A stretch of DNA of 64,000 nt from Acidimicrobiaceae bacterium (GTDB taxonomy: Bacteria > Actinomycetota > Acidimicrobiia > Acidimicrobiales > Poriferisodalaceae), in the NCBI GenBank assembly GCA_905182565.1, contig CAJJCB010000024.1, positions 1-64,000 on the forward strand, given 5' to 3'. The notes beneath the pieces were generated by a model, which made no database searches, was not told the origin of the DNA, and saw only the letters and a program-made list of their open reading frames with translations. Positions 43,590 through 52,506 of this stretch are shown here, in pieces. Within the stretch, counting starts at the first letter, position 1, and the number at the start of each line of letters is the position of its first letter. Position numbers and translations under genes: made by a program.

Positions 43590-46001
43590 GTGACTGCTCT
43601 ATTGGCTAAATATCGGGTATTGGATTTAACCGATGCCAGGGGCGCGTTCACAGGTTCGCTTTTGGCTCAGTTGGGAGCAGAGGTGATATTAGTTGAGCCA
43701 CCAACCGGCAATAATATCCGCAAGACCGAACCATATGCTGAAGATAAGCGAGACCTCGATAATTCTCTAGTCCATCATTCTTTTAGCCGAGGCAAAGCTT
43801 CGGTTATGCTCGACCCGGATAATTCGAAGGATAAAAAAAAGTTCCTAGATTTAGCGTCTTCTGCAGATGTAATTCTTCGTTCAGGTAGACCATCAGAGAT
43901 AGACACTCTCGGCTACCCCTCGACCAGTGAACTCGAAGACATGTTCCCTCATTTGGTGCAAGCGACTGTTAGCCCCTTCGGGTTAACAGGCCCCAAGGCT
44001 GAATGGCTTGATTCAGATCTGGTTCTCGCAGCAGCTGGTGTGCAGATGTCTATCAATGGAGACGCTGACGCTCCGCCATTGCGAACCGCTGTGCCTCAGG
44101 TCTGGTCTCATGCATGCGCAGATGCAGCAATTGGAGTAGCGGTTGCATTAAGAGAACGTTCTCATTCTCAATTAGGTCAACGAGTCGACGTTTCAGCGCA
44201 ACAGTCATGGACCTACGCAGCCTTCCACTACCCGCTCTTCCCTAGCTGGGGAGCTGAAGAGGTTACTCGGAACGGTAGCCATGTCCGTATTGGGGAAGTC
44301 GCGTCGACTTTCCACTTTCCGGCTAAAGATGGAACCGTAACTCTGACCTATCTATTTGGAGCTGCAGTTGGACCTTTTACAAACCGCTTTGTTGAATGGA
44401 TGGTTGACGAAGGTGCGATAGACCCAGCATTCCAAAGCATCGATTATTCAACTTGGTCTCCTGTCGATGACCTTGACCACTACGAAAAGTTAACAAAAGC
44501 TATTTACTATTTCTGCGAATCAAAAACAAAGGCTGAATTGTTGGAGGCAGCCAAGCAAAGACGACTTTTAGTGATGCCAGTCTCAACTTTAAGCGAAGTG
44601 ATTTCTAACACACAATTCGAAGAACGAGGTTTATGGGAGTCAGTTCAGATTGGCGAGTCATCAGCAAAACTACCAGGCCCTTTTGTTCATGCGATACCGA
44701 GGTTACCTTCCTTAGGTAGTGCTCCAAAGATCGGCGAAAACCAAGCGCTCCTCCAAAATTTAGAACCTAAGTCTTTCATAGCTGACACTCAATCAAAACC
44801 ATTTAAGCGTCCGCTGGATGGTGTGAAAGTTTTAGATATGACTATTTCTTTCGCTGGACCGACTGTGGGCAGAACACTCGCAGACCATGGCGCAACGGTA
44901 ATCAAAGTCGAGTCAGAGCACCGTCCCGACTTAACAAGAACTGCCGGCGTTTTTCTCAATGGCGATGGTGTGGACAACTCTGCCTGTTTCGCTGAGTACA
45001 ACGCCGGAAAAAAAAGTATTGCCTTAGACCTTTCCAAAAAAGAAAGTTCTATTCCGATTTTGCATGAGCTCGTGAAGTGGGCAGACGTTCTGATCGAAAG
45101 TTTCGCTCCAGGTTCATTAGGCCGATTGGGGCTTGATTCGAAAGCGAGAAAAAATCTAAATCCGAATTTAGTAACTCTTCAGTCAACCATGGTCGGACAG
45201 ACAGGCCCCTTTAGCTCTTTTCCTGGATATGGGAACATGGCAGCGGCGTTATGTGGCTTTTTCGCAACCACCGGTTGGCCCGGCCGACTTAGAGTCGGAC
45301 CGGTTGGAGCCTACACAGACATTATTTCTCCACGTTTTGCTGTACTAGCGGTTCTGTCAGCGTTAGACCATTTGGAAGCCACTGGTAATCCAACTGATTT
45401 TGATTTCGGACAAGGGGAGTCAGCTATCCAACTGCTAAATGTTGGGCTTCTTGATTCGCAAATTAACGGACGGCAATGGGAAGGGATAGGTAACGCAGAC
45501 CATTTCCTAGCCCCTCACGGTGTTTACCCATGCAGTGAAGAAGACACCTGGGTCGCTGTCAGCTGTTCCAACGACGAGCAGTGGGAACTGCTTTCGTCGT
45601 ATTTGAAAATTAATTCCCTAAAGAAACTGAGCGTCAGTGATCGATTGATGCGTCAGAAAGAAATCAATGCAGCTATAGAAGCATGGACCACCCAGAGGTC
45701 CAGTAAGGATGCGGCAGAGACGCTTCAGCAACTTGGGGTAGCGGCTCACCAAGTCCAGGGGGGCAAAGAATGTGCTTCGGACGAGCAGCTCAGACACCGA
45801 AATTGGACCGTAAACGTTGATCATGAACTCATGGGATCAATACCAGTGAGAAACAGCGCTATACATCTGTCTCGAACTCCGGCATTGATATCGGAACCAG
45901 GCCCTAGGATCGGTCAACACACTTTCGAGATCTTACTGAATAATTTAAACAAGAATCCTGATCAGATCGCGGAGCTCGCGATAAAGGAAATATTTGAATG
46001 A
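43590..46001 (+). CDS. Tandem-domain class III CoA-transferase B
   Basis: 803 residues with a GTG start, paralogous to the protein at 38951. Domain 1 opens KYRVLDLTDARGAFTGSLLAQLGAEVILVEP; domain 2 begins near residue 405 with LDGVKVLDMTISFAGPTVGRTLADHGATVIKVE. As in its paralogue, the nucleophilic aspartate is present only in domain 2 (D577 in AYTDIISPR), while domain 1 has AVPQVWSHACAD. The two proteins may form one heteromer or act on successive substrates. The stop overlaps the start of the molybdoenzyme by four bases (ATGA). Confidence 0.88.
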   Translation: MTALLAKYRVLDLTDARGAFTGSLLAQLGAEVILVEPPTGNNIRKTEPYAEDKRDLDNSLVHHSFSRGKASVMLDPDNSKDKKKFLDLASSADVILRSGRPSEIDTLGYPSTSELEDMFPHLVQATVSPFGLTGPKAEWLDSDLVLAAAGVQMSINGDADAPPLRTAVPQVWSHACADAAIGVAVALRERSHSQLGQRVDVSAQQSWTYAAFHYPLFPSWGAEEVTRNGSHVRIGEVASTFHFPAKDGTVTLTYLFGAAVGPFTNRFVEWMVDEGAIDPAFQSIDYSTWSPVDDLDHYEKLTKAIYYFCESKTKAELLEAAKQRRLLVMPVSTLSEVISNTQFEERGLWESVQIGESSAKLPGPFVHAIPRLPSLGSAPKIGENQALLQNLEPKSFIADTQSKPFKRPLDGVKVLDMTISFAGPTVGRTLADHGATVIKVESEHRPDLTRTAGVFLNGDGVDNSACFAEYNAGKKSIALDLSKKESSIPILHELVKWADVLIESFAPGSLGRLGLDSKARKNLNPNLVTLQSTMVGQTGPFSSFPGYGNMAAALCGFFATTGWPGRLRVGPVGAYTDIISPRFAVLAVLSALDHLEATGNPTDFDFGQGESAIQLLNVGLLDSQINGRQWEGIGNADHFLAPHGVYPCSEEDTWVAVSCSNDEQWELLSSYLKINSLKKLSVSDRLMRQKEINAAIEAWTTQRSSKDAAETLQQLGVAAHQVQGGKECASDEQLRHRNWTVNVDHELMGSIPVRNSAIHLSRTPALISEPGPRIGQHTFEILLNNLNKNPDQIAELAIKEIFE

Positions 46002-48310
46002 GTGAGATTCAGACGACAACTACAGGAACTCATTTCGGGACTTACGAAATCGATAGCAGGGATGGAGACATTGTTGAAGTTCGTGGTCAGGGATTAGACC
46101 CTGACCCGTCGCCTATCGGACAGGCTTTCCGTGCCCGCAAAAGCTTACGAGTTGAACGCCCGGCAGTCAGACTCTCTTGGTTAACAAATGGACCAGGGTC
46201 CAACAATAACCTCAGGGGCTCGGATCCTTTTGTGGAGGTCAGCTGGGAAAAAGTTTTCGAACTCGTAGCAGCCGAGTTGGAACGGGTACGAGACAAGCAT
46301 GGAAACAACTCGATTTTTGCGGGTTCCTATGGTTGGGGTTCTTCAGGTAGGGTCCACGCTCCTCTCGCTTTATTGTCTAGATTTTTGCGAATGTTTGGTG
46401 GTTATACGGATACGAAAGGTACGTATTCGTCGTCTGCGGCCGAAACAGTTGTTCCATATTTTCTTGGAATGGGATACCACGAGGCAATAGGAAAAGGAAC
46501 CTCATGGTCAGTTATTGCTGAACATACCGATCTCTTTGTAAGTTTTGGTGGCTTGAGGCTCAGCAATACTGAAGTCACTTATGGAGGTCAAGGAACTCAC
46601 CACACCCGTGACTGGATGAGGACTGCTATCGAGCAAGAAACTGAGTTCTTAAATATCGGTCCGCTAAAAGATGATGTAGCCGAAGAATTCAAATCTCGTT
46701 GGCAACCTATTCGCCCGGGCACCGATGTGGCTCTTATGGCTGCGTTAGTCCATACGTTGATAACTGAAGAAAAAACTGACACGCAATTTCTAGAAACGTA
46801 TTGCCATGGGTGGGAAATTTTCGAAGAATATATTCTTGGCGGTTCTGACGGCGTTGCCAAAGACGCAGCCTGGGCGAGTGCCATAACCGCAATCCCTGAG
46901 CAGGAAATAAAAAACCTTGCTACAGAAATGTCTGAGAAACGGACGCTAATAAACTTAACTTTGTCCGTTCAGCGCGCTGATCACGGAGAGCAGAGCTATT
47001 GGATGGCGATGGCTTTGGCCTGTGCTTTAGGCCAAGTGGGTTTGCCGGGAGGGGGTCTCGCTTTTCCATTTGGAACCCAAGGCAATGTTGGATCTGGACA
47101 AGTTCGAAAACGCGTTGCTGGCATGCCGCTTCCTCCAAAACCTAAGAATGGCACTGTCATCTCGGTTTCGCGAGTAAGCGAACTTCTAGAAGGCGCCGGA
47201 GCTACTCACCGATGGAATGGCACTGAGTTTACGTTGCCCGATATCCGTTTAGTGTGGTGGGCAGGTGGCAATCCTTTTCATCATCATCAAGATTTAAACC
47301 GATTGCAAAAAGCTTGGGAAAAACCAGACACAATTATTATCCAAGAACCATTCTGGACAGCCACAGCGCGTCGAGCGGATATTGTGCTGCCATCGAGCTT
47401 GTCGTTAGAGCGAAATGATATCGGGGGAGCGGAAACTCAACTAGTAGCTCACCAAAAAATGGCTAACCCCCCTGGAGAAGCGCTTGATGATTATGAGATA
47501 TTTGTTCGGCTAGCGAAAATCCTTCAATTTGGCGATCAGTACAGCGAAGGACGAAACGGCGATGAATGGGTTGAGACTGTCTATGAAATTTTTCGCGCCG
47601 ATAATACCTGGGCTCCTGCCTATGAGGAATTCAGAAAAATGCGATATCTCCAGTATCCAGATATGCCTGGCATGGGTGAGAAGGAGCAAGTGTTTCTCTC
47701 TGAGTTCCGCAGAGAACCTTTGTTGAATCCACTACGAACGCCCAGTGGGAAAATTGAAATTTTTTCAGAGCAGGTGGCGGCATTTGAATATCTCGAGTGT
47801 CCCGGACACCCAACGTGGATTGAACCCTTTGAGCGAGTTGGAGGTGCCGGGTCTGATAAGCACCCGCTTCATCTAATTTCTAACCAACCGCAATCGAGGT
47901 TGCATAGCCAATTTGACCATGCCGAGCCAAGCCAAGCGACTAAAGTTGCTGGTCGAGAGCCGGTTCGGCTTCATCCATCGACAGCTGCCGACCGGGATAT
48001 AAAAAACGGTGATGTAGTCCGGATTTTCAATGATCGAGGTGCATGTTTGGCGGGAGCTGTTCTAGATAATTCGTTAATGCCCGAAGTCATTCAACTTTCG
48101 ACTGGCGCCTGGTACGACCCAGACGAAGATGGAACTTGTCGTGCCGGTAATCCTAACGTTTTGACTCGCGACAAGGGAACTTCAGAACTCGCTCAGGGCC
48201 CGTCTGCACACACCTGCCTCGTGGACGTCGAATTGTTAGCTGGCGATGCACCCACGGTGGAGGTCTATAAGATGCCTTCGTTTACTGAAATACCTAAAGA
48301 CTTGATATGA
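45998..48310 (+). CDS. DMSO/TMAO/biotin-sulfoxide reductase-family molybdoenzyme
   Basis: 770 residues. GSYGWGSSGRVHAPLALLSRFL and the following GTYSSSAAETVVPYFLGM align by eye with DMSO reductase, putting S144 as the molybdenum ligand (serine class). QGNVGSGQVRKR, WAGGNPFHHHQDLNRLQKAW, ARRADIVLPSSLSLERNDIGG and the C-terminal LHLISNQPQSRLHSQFDH / VRIFNDRGACLAGAVL are bis-MGD-binding segments. There is no N-terminal cysteine cluster and no Tat signal, so it is cytoplasmic like BisC. Likely substrates are S- or N-oxides, used as a reductase, or in reverse as a hydroxylase. It overlaps both neighbours by four bases. Confidence 0.9.
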   Translation: MSEIQTTTTGTHFGTYEIDSRDGDIVEVRGQGLDPDPSPIGQAFRARKSLRVERPAVRLSWLTNGPGSNNNLRGSDPFVEVSWEKVFELVAAELERVRDKHGNNSIFAGSYGWGSSGRVHAPLALLSRFLRMFGGYTDTKGTYSSSAAETVVPYFLGMGYHEAIGKGTSWSVIAEHTDLFVSFGGLRLSNTEVTYGGQGTHHTRDWMRTAIEQETEFLNIGPLKDDVAEEFKSRWQPIRPGTDVALMAALVHTLITEEKTDTQFLETYCHGWEIFEEYILGGSDGVAKDAAWASAITAIPEQEIKNLATEMSEKRTLINLTLSVQRADHGEQSYWMAMALACALGQVGLPGGGLAFPFGTQGNVGSGQVRKRVAGMPLPPKPKNGTVISVSRVSELLEGAGATHRWNGTEFTLPDIRLVWWAGGNPFHHHQDLNRLQKAWEKPDTIIIQEPFWTATARRADIVLPSSLSLERNDIGGAETQLVAHQKMANPPGEALDDYEIFVRLAKILQFGDQYSEGRNGDEWVETVYEIFRADNTWAPAYEEFRKMRYLQYPDMPGMGEKEQVFLSEFRREPLLNPLRTPSGKIEIFSEQVAAFEYLECPGHPTWIEPFERVGGAGSDKHPLHLISNQPQSRLHSQFDHAEPSQATKVAGREPVRLHPSTAADRDIKNGDVVRIFNDRGACLAGAVLDNSLMPEVIQLSTGAWYDPDEDGTCRAGNPNVLTRDKGTSELAQGPSAHTCLVDVELLAGDAPTVEVYKMPSFTEIPKDLI

Positions 48311-48549
48311 CAGATAATCAAAATGGTATTAGCGGTCGCGACTGGATCGAGAAGTTCGCCGAGAAATTGGGAACTTTTCCACCAAACGAAAAAGAAATGG
48401 AAGCGTTACTGAACTTAGCTGGCGTTGCTGCGCATGATTCAGAAAGATTAGCTGCCCCTCTAGCCTGTTGGCTCACAGCAAAGGCAGGACTGAGCCCATC
48501 TGAAGGGCTGAAATTGGCAGAAGCCCTGGTGTCAGAACGAACTCGATAG
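48307..48549 (+). CDS. DUF6457-like small protein linked to the molybdoenzyme
   Basis: 80 residues. DWIEKFAEKLG, NLAGVAAHDSERLAAPLACWLTAKAGLSPSEGLKLAEAL follows the pattern of DUF6457 (DWI...L.LA..VAH...R.AAPL...L.G), a short actinobacterial family often encoded next to or fused with molybdenum-cofactor nucleotidyltransferases. Here it starts four bases inside the molybdoenzyme gene, strengthening the idea that it helps cofactor insertion or enzyme assembly. That function is an inference; no motif points to catalysis. Confidence 0.7.
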   Translation: MTDNQNGISGRDWIEKFAEKLGTFPPNEKEMEALLNLAGVAAHDSERLAAPLACWLTAKAGLSPSEGLKLAEALVSERTR

Positions 48550-48593
48550 AAACTTCTATCTCTTTGGCGATATCTGGCTCTAGACTGAGAAAC

Positions 48594-49880
48594 GTGACGG
48601 AAAGAAATTGGGGGTTTCGGACAAGGTCTCTTCATGCAGGAGGAAGACCTGACCCAGCTACTGGCGCTCGCGCTGTACCCATATACCAGTCAACTAGTTT
48701 CGTATTCGAAGACACAGCAGACGCTGCTGATCAATTCGCGTTGCAAAAATTTGGAACAATATATACGCGAATATCAAATCCGACTATTAATGCTTTCGAG
48801 GAACGAATAGCCAGTCTCGAAGGCGGAATTGGGTCAGTCGCAACAGCGTCAGGTATGTCCGCAGAGTTTCTAACAGCAGCTGCCCTCGCTGGCTCTGGAG
48901 ACAACTTTGTTACTTCTTCGGCGTTATACGGCGGCACCCACACGCTGTTTGATGTGACACTGGGAAGGTTCGGAGTTGAGGCTCGATTTATTAATGGCGA
49001 TGAGCCAGAGGCATACGCTCGCTCAATCGATGCGAAGACAAAGTTTCTGTATACCGAAATAATTGGAAATCCTTCAGGTTCCATTCCTGATCTTGATGCC
49101 ATCGCAGAAGTTGCACGAGCACATAATTTGCCGCTAGTGATAGACGGAACGTTCTCGACCCCATATCTCTGTCGACCAATGGAGCACGGCGCTGACATAG
49201 TCATTCATTCGGCTACAAAATTCATTGGAGGGCATGGAAACTCACTCGGTGGTGTTGTGACAGAATCTGGCAAGTTTGATTGGGGAAGTGGCCGATTCCC
49301 TTCAATGACTGATCCCGTGGCTAGCTATAACGGATTAAATTTTTGGGAAAATTTCGGAGAGTATGCTTTTTGCACTAAATTGCGATCTGAACAGCTACGA
49401 GATATCGGTGCAGCGATGTCTCCGACTAACGCCTTCTTACTACTTCAAGGTATCGAAACGCTTCCATTCAGAATGGATGCCCACGTGGCCAATGCCAAGT
49501 TAGTCGTGGAATTCTTGGATAACCATGAACTCGTAAGCTGGGTTAATTACGCAGGCCTCGAATCATCTCCGTACTTTGATTTGGCTCAAAAATATTTGCC
49601 CAAAGGGCCAGGAGCTGTATTCACTTTTGGTGTTAAAGGTGGCAGAGAAGCAGGTGCTCGTTTTATCGAGTCGCTTCAGTTGATTAGTCACCTTGCAAAC
49701 GTTGGTGATGCTCGAACCTTAGTTATCCACCCAGCCTCAACGACCCACCAGCAGCTCTCTGATGAAAATCTAGTATCTGGGGGAGTGACTCCTGACATGA
49801 TTCGTTTATCTATAGGCCTCGAAGATATTGAAGACATACTTTGGGACCTCGACCAGGCTCTACAAAAAGCGAGTCTGTGA
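48594..49880 (+). CDS. metY: O-acetyl/O-succinylhomoserine sulfhydrylase (MetY type)
   Basis: About 428 residues from the GTG at 48594; a TTG at 48564 would add ten residues unlike the family. Cys/Met-metabolism PLP enzyme: GFRTRSLHAGGRPDPATGARAVPIYQSTSFVFED, YTRISNPTINAFEERIASLEGG, and the PLP lysine (about K209) in VIHSATKFIGGHGN. The 430-residue length and EIIGNPSG favour the sulfhydrylase over the shorter gamma-synthase. MetY joins an activated homoserine to sulfide or methanethiol to give homocysteine or methionine. It continues the molybdoenzyme array and would take up reduced sulfur released there. Confidence 0.9.
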   Translation: MTERNWGFRTRSLHAGGRPDPATGARAVPIYQSTSFVFEDTADAADQFALQKFGTIYTRISNPTINAFEERIASLEGGIGSVATASGMSAEFLTAAALAGSGDNFVTSSALYGGTHTLFDVTLGRFGVEARFINGDEPEAYARSIDAKTKFLYTEIIGNPSGSIPDLDAIAEVARAHNLPLVIDGTFSTPYLCRPMEHGADIVIHSATKFIGGHGNSLGGVVTESGKFDWGSGRFPSMTDPVASYNGLNFWENFGEYAFCTKLRSEQLRDIGAAMSPTNAFLLLQGIETLPFRMDAHVANAKLVVEFLDNHELVSWVNYAGLESSPYFDLAQKYLPKGPGAVFTFGVKGGREAGARFIESLQLISHLANVGDARTLVIHPASTTHQQLSDENLVSGGVTPDMIRLSIGLEDIEDILWDLDQALQKASL

Positions 49881-49881
49881 T

Positions 49882-50391
49882 ATGGCCATAACTCATGTGC
49901 CAGTTCCCGGTTGGGCTGAACCCACTGCAGCGCAACGCTTGGAACTGTTAGACCGAACTCGGTCAATAGCGATAGTAGGTGTGTCAACTAATCCGGCTCG
50001 GCCGAGTAATTTCGTTGCGACCTATCTCATGGGCTCAAGCGCAGACTACGAGGTGTTTTTCGTCAACCCGTCCTTAACCGAAATTTTCGGTCAGCCGTGT
50101 TACCCAAGTTTAGAAGCGTTGCCAAAAACTCCTGACATGGTTGATGTGTTTCGAAAGTCTGAAGACTTACCTGCCGTAGCTAACGAAGTTGTCGCCATCG
50201 GTGCTTCATCTCTGTGGATCCAGTTGGGTCTATGGAGCGTTGAGGCCGCTCAGATAGCTCTCCAATCGGGAATCGAAGTCGTCATGGACCGATGTATCAA
50301 GATAGAACACGCTCGGTTCCATGGTGGGCTTCACCGTGCAGGCTTCGATACTGGTGTTATCGACTCGCGTCGGAAAATGAATAAACGTTGA
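49882..50391 (+). CDS. CoA-binding domain protein (YccU type)
   Basis: 169 residues from the ATG at 49882, one base after the MetY stop. A Rossmann-like CoA-binding domain: TRSIAIVGVSTNPARPSNFVATYLM, VFFVNPSLTEIFGQPCYPSLEALPKTPDMVDVFRKSEDLPAVANEVV, and the late VVMDRCIKIEHAR. These stand-alone homologues of the succinyl-CoA synthetase alpha N-domain are widespread, and their function is not established; they often sit beside homoserine sulfhydrylase genes. It is the last gene of the array. The next gene begins 36 bases on. Confidence 0.85.
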   Translation: MAITHVPVPGWAEPTAAQRLELLDRTRSIAIVGVSTNPARPSNFVATYLMGSSADYEVFFVNPSLTEIFGQPCYPSLEALPKTPDMVDVFRKSEDLPAVANEVVAIGASSLWIQLGLWSVEAAQIALQSGIEVVMDRCIKIEHARFHGGLHRAGFDTGVIDSRRKMNKR

Positions 50392-50427
50392 GTCCCAACG
50401 AGTCGATATGAAGACTGCGAATTAAGC

Positions 50428-52506
50428 ATGCGGCGGTTACTCACAGTTCTACTGATAAATGTACTTCTACTAAGTTCGTGTGCTGTTGACCAAAACCTTG
50501 GTAAAGCAACACCAAGCGATGGGCCCGACGAAAATTCGATCGGACAAAAGAATTCGAACGCAGGCGAACCGGTCTACACCTACGCTGGAACAGAGAAAGC
50601 ACCGGATGCTCCTCAGGGCTTGGATTGGTTCAACGTGGATCGCCCATTATCGTTATCAGGAGATTTAAGAGGCAAAATAATACTTCTCGATTTTTGGACG
50701 CAAGGCTGTATTAATTGCATCCACGTGGTACCTGAGTTGGCTCAGTTGGAGAAAGAGTTTGAAGAATCACTTGTAGTAATCGGCGTCCATTGGGCAAAAT
50801 TTGACCATGAACGATCATCGAGCGCAGTTAAGCAAGCGATTGCTCGATACGGAGTGGATCATCCTGTTGTTAACGATGACTATGAATATTTGCGACAGTC
50901 ATATCGGATAAAAGCATGGCCATCGACGGTTCTAATTGACCCCCTAGGGAAAGTAGTTGGGGTGCATTCAGGCGAAGGTGTTTATGATTTGTTTCAACCG
51001 GTAATTGAGACGATGTCATTAGAGTATGGCGCTGCTGGGTTATTGAACACTAGACCTATCAATGAAATCGCTGGGAAGCCGGCATTGTTGACCTCTGTTT
51101 TGCAATACCCCGGAAAAGTATTAGCCGACAAAAAACGGGATCGATTGTACATTGCCGATTCAGGGCACAATCGTATTCTGATAGCAGACCTGAAGGGTAA
51201 ATTACTGGAATCTGTAGGCTCTGGTGCGGCTGGTTTTCTTGATGGAAGCTTTGATGACGCTCAGTTTTCGCGACCCCAAGGAATGGAGATATCGGCGGAT
51301 GGTCGCAAGTTGTATGTGGCGGACAGAGAAAATCATTCCATCAGAGCCATAGATCTGGAATCAAAACTGGTCAGCACAATCGCCGGGACTGGAGAGCCGA
51401 CTAACCGCTTCACTTCTGGGTTTGGAGTACAGACTGCTCTTGCATCTCCATGGGACCTATTGGCAATCGAGGACCGATTATTTATTGCTGGCGCAGGTCG
51501 ACACCAGATATGGGACCTAGAGCTCGAGAGCGGCTGGTTAAGTCTTTTCGCAGGCTCGGGTCGTGAAGGAATTGAAGATGGCGCAAGGTTGTTAGCAACT
51601 CTTGCTCAGCCATCTGCATTGACCAGTGACGGGCAAAACATTTATTTTGCTGACTCAGAGTCCAGCGCAGTGCGCAAAATTGGGTTAGGGAAAGAAGGTA
51701 ATGTTGAGACCCTCGTAGGGACTGGACTGTTCGCCTGGGGAGACGAAATAGGCGATCTTGACATGACACAGTTGCAGCATCCAGTAGGCCTCGAATTGCT
51801 TGGCGATACCATCTATGTTGCAGATACTTATAACCACCGAATTAAATCAATTAATTTAACAAATGGAGAATCTCGCTACGTTGCTGGGTCCGGGAAACCC
51901 GGCTTAATGGATGGTTATGGAACTATCTCAGAAATGAATGAACCGAGTGGATTAAGCGCCGCTGGGAAACTTCTATATATTGCTGACACAAATAATCACC
52001 TAATAAGAAAACTGGATACTGTAACCGGGAAGTTGGACACACTCTCTTTATCGAACCTCGATGTAGCTCAACTTAAAAATATTGGGATAGCTGACGATTA
52101 CATAGAGTTATCAGAGCGCCAAGTCCGACCGGGAAAATTAAAAATAATTGTTGATTACTCGTTGCCTGAGGGTTACAAATTTAACACCGGAGGAACGTTT
52201 CGGTTTGAGTTGACTGTCGAAAAAGGATCAAAGTTCGCGATTGACGGATTGAACATATACGAAGCCAACGGTCCTAAGTTTCCACTTGAGTTCTTCGTTG
52301 AGGTACCTGAAGTTGGAACATCGGTCCTCCGAGCAGAATCGACGGTATTCTATTGTCCGATCGAAGAAGAAAGTTTTTGTCTTCTCAGAGATGTTGAGTT
52401 CAAGATTCCTATCGTTGCTACTGAAAACATATCTGTCAACGAGATACGACTGCAGCACGCGCTGCCCTCAGCTGAAAAACTAGAGAAAATACCTAGTCGC
52501 CGCTAA
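50428..52506 (+). CDS. Lipoprotein with thioredoxin-like domain and NHL-repeat propeller
   Basis: 692 residues. The N-terminus MRRLLTVLLINVLLLSSC is a lipoprotein signal with lipobox cysteine C18. A redoxin domain (about 55-200) has the active-site C94-I-N-C97 in LDFWTQGCINCIHVVPEL and the cis-proline region AWPSTVLIDPLGKVVG. NHL repeats (about 215-540) follow: LYIADSGHNRILIADL, LYVADRENHSIRAIDL, IYFADSESSAVRKI, IYVADTYNHRIKSINL, LYIADTNNHLIRKLD. The architecture is that of NHLRC2-like proteins, with an extra C-terminal beta domain. It is probably anchored on the outer face of the membrane, acting in extracytoplasmic thiol chemistry. Confidence 0.9.
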   Translation: MRRLLTVLLINVLLLSSCAVDQNLGKATPSDGPDENSIGQKNSNAGEPVYTYAGTEKAPDAPQGLDWFNVDRPLSLSGDLRGKIILLDFWTQGCINCIHVVPELAQLEKEFEESLVVIGVHWAKFDHERSSSAVKQAIARYGVDHPVVNDDYEYLRQSYRIKAWPSTVLIDPLGKVVGVHSGEGVYDLFQPVIETMSLEYGAAGLLNTRPINEIAGKPALLTSVLQYPGKVLADKKRDRLYIADSGHNRILIADLKGKLLESVGSGAAGFLDGSFDDAQFSRPQGMEISADGRKLYVADRENHSIRAIDLESKLVSTIAGTGEPTNRFTSGFGVQTALASPWDLLAIEDRLFIAGAGRHQIWDLELESGWLSLFAGSGREGIEDGARLLATLAQPSALTSDGQNIYFADSESSAVRKIGLGKEGNVETLVGTGLFAWGDEIGDLDMTQLQHPVGLELLGDTIYVADTYNHRIKSINLTNGESRYVAGSGKPGLMDGYGTISEMNEPSGLSAAGKLLYIADTNNHLIRKLDTVTGKLDTLSLSNLDVAQLKNIGIADDYIELSERQVRPGKLKIIVDYSLPEGYKFNTGGTFRFELTVEKGSKFAIDGLNIYEANGPKFPLEFFVEVPEVGTSVLRAESTVFYCPIEEESFCLLRDVEFKIPIVATENISVNEIRLQHALPSAEKLEKIPSRR

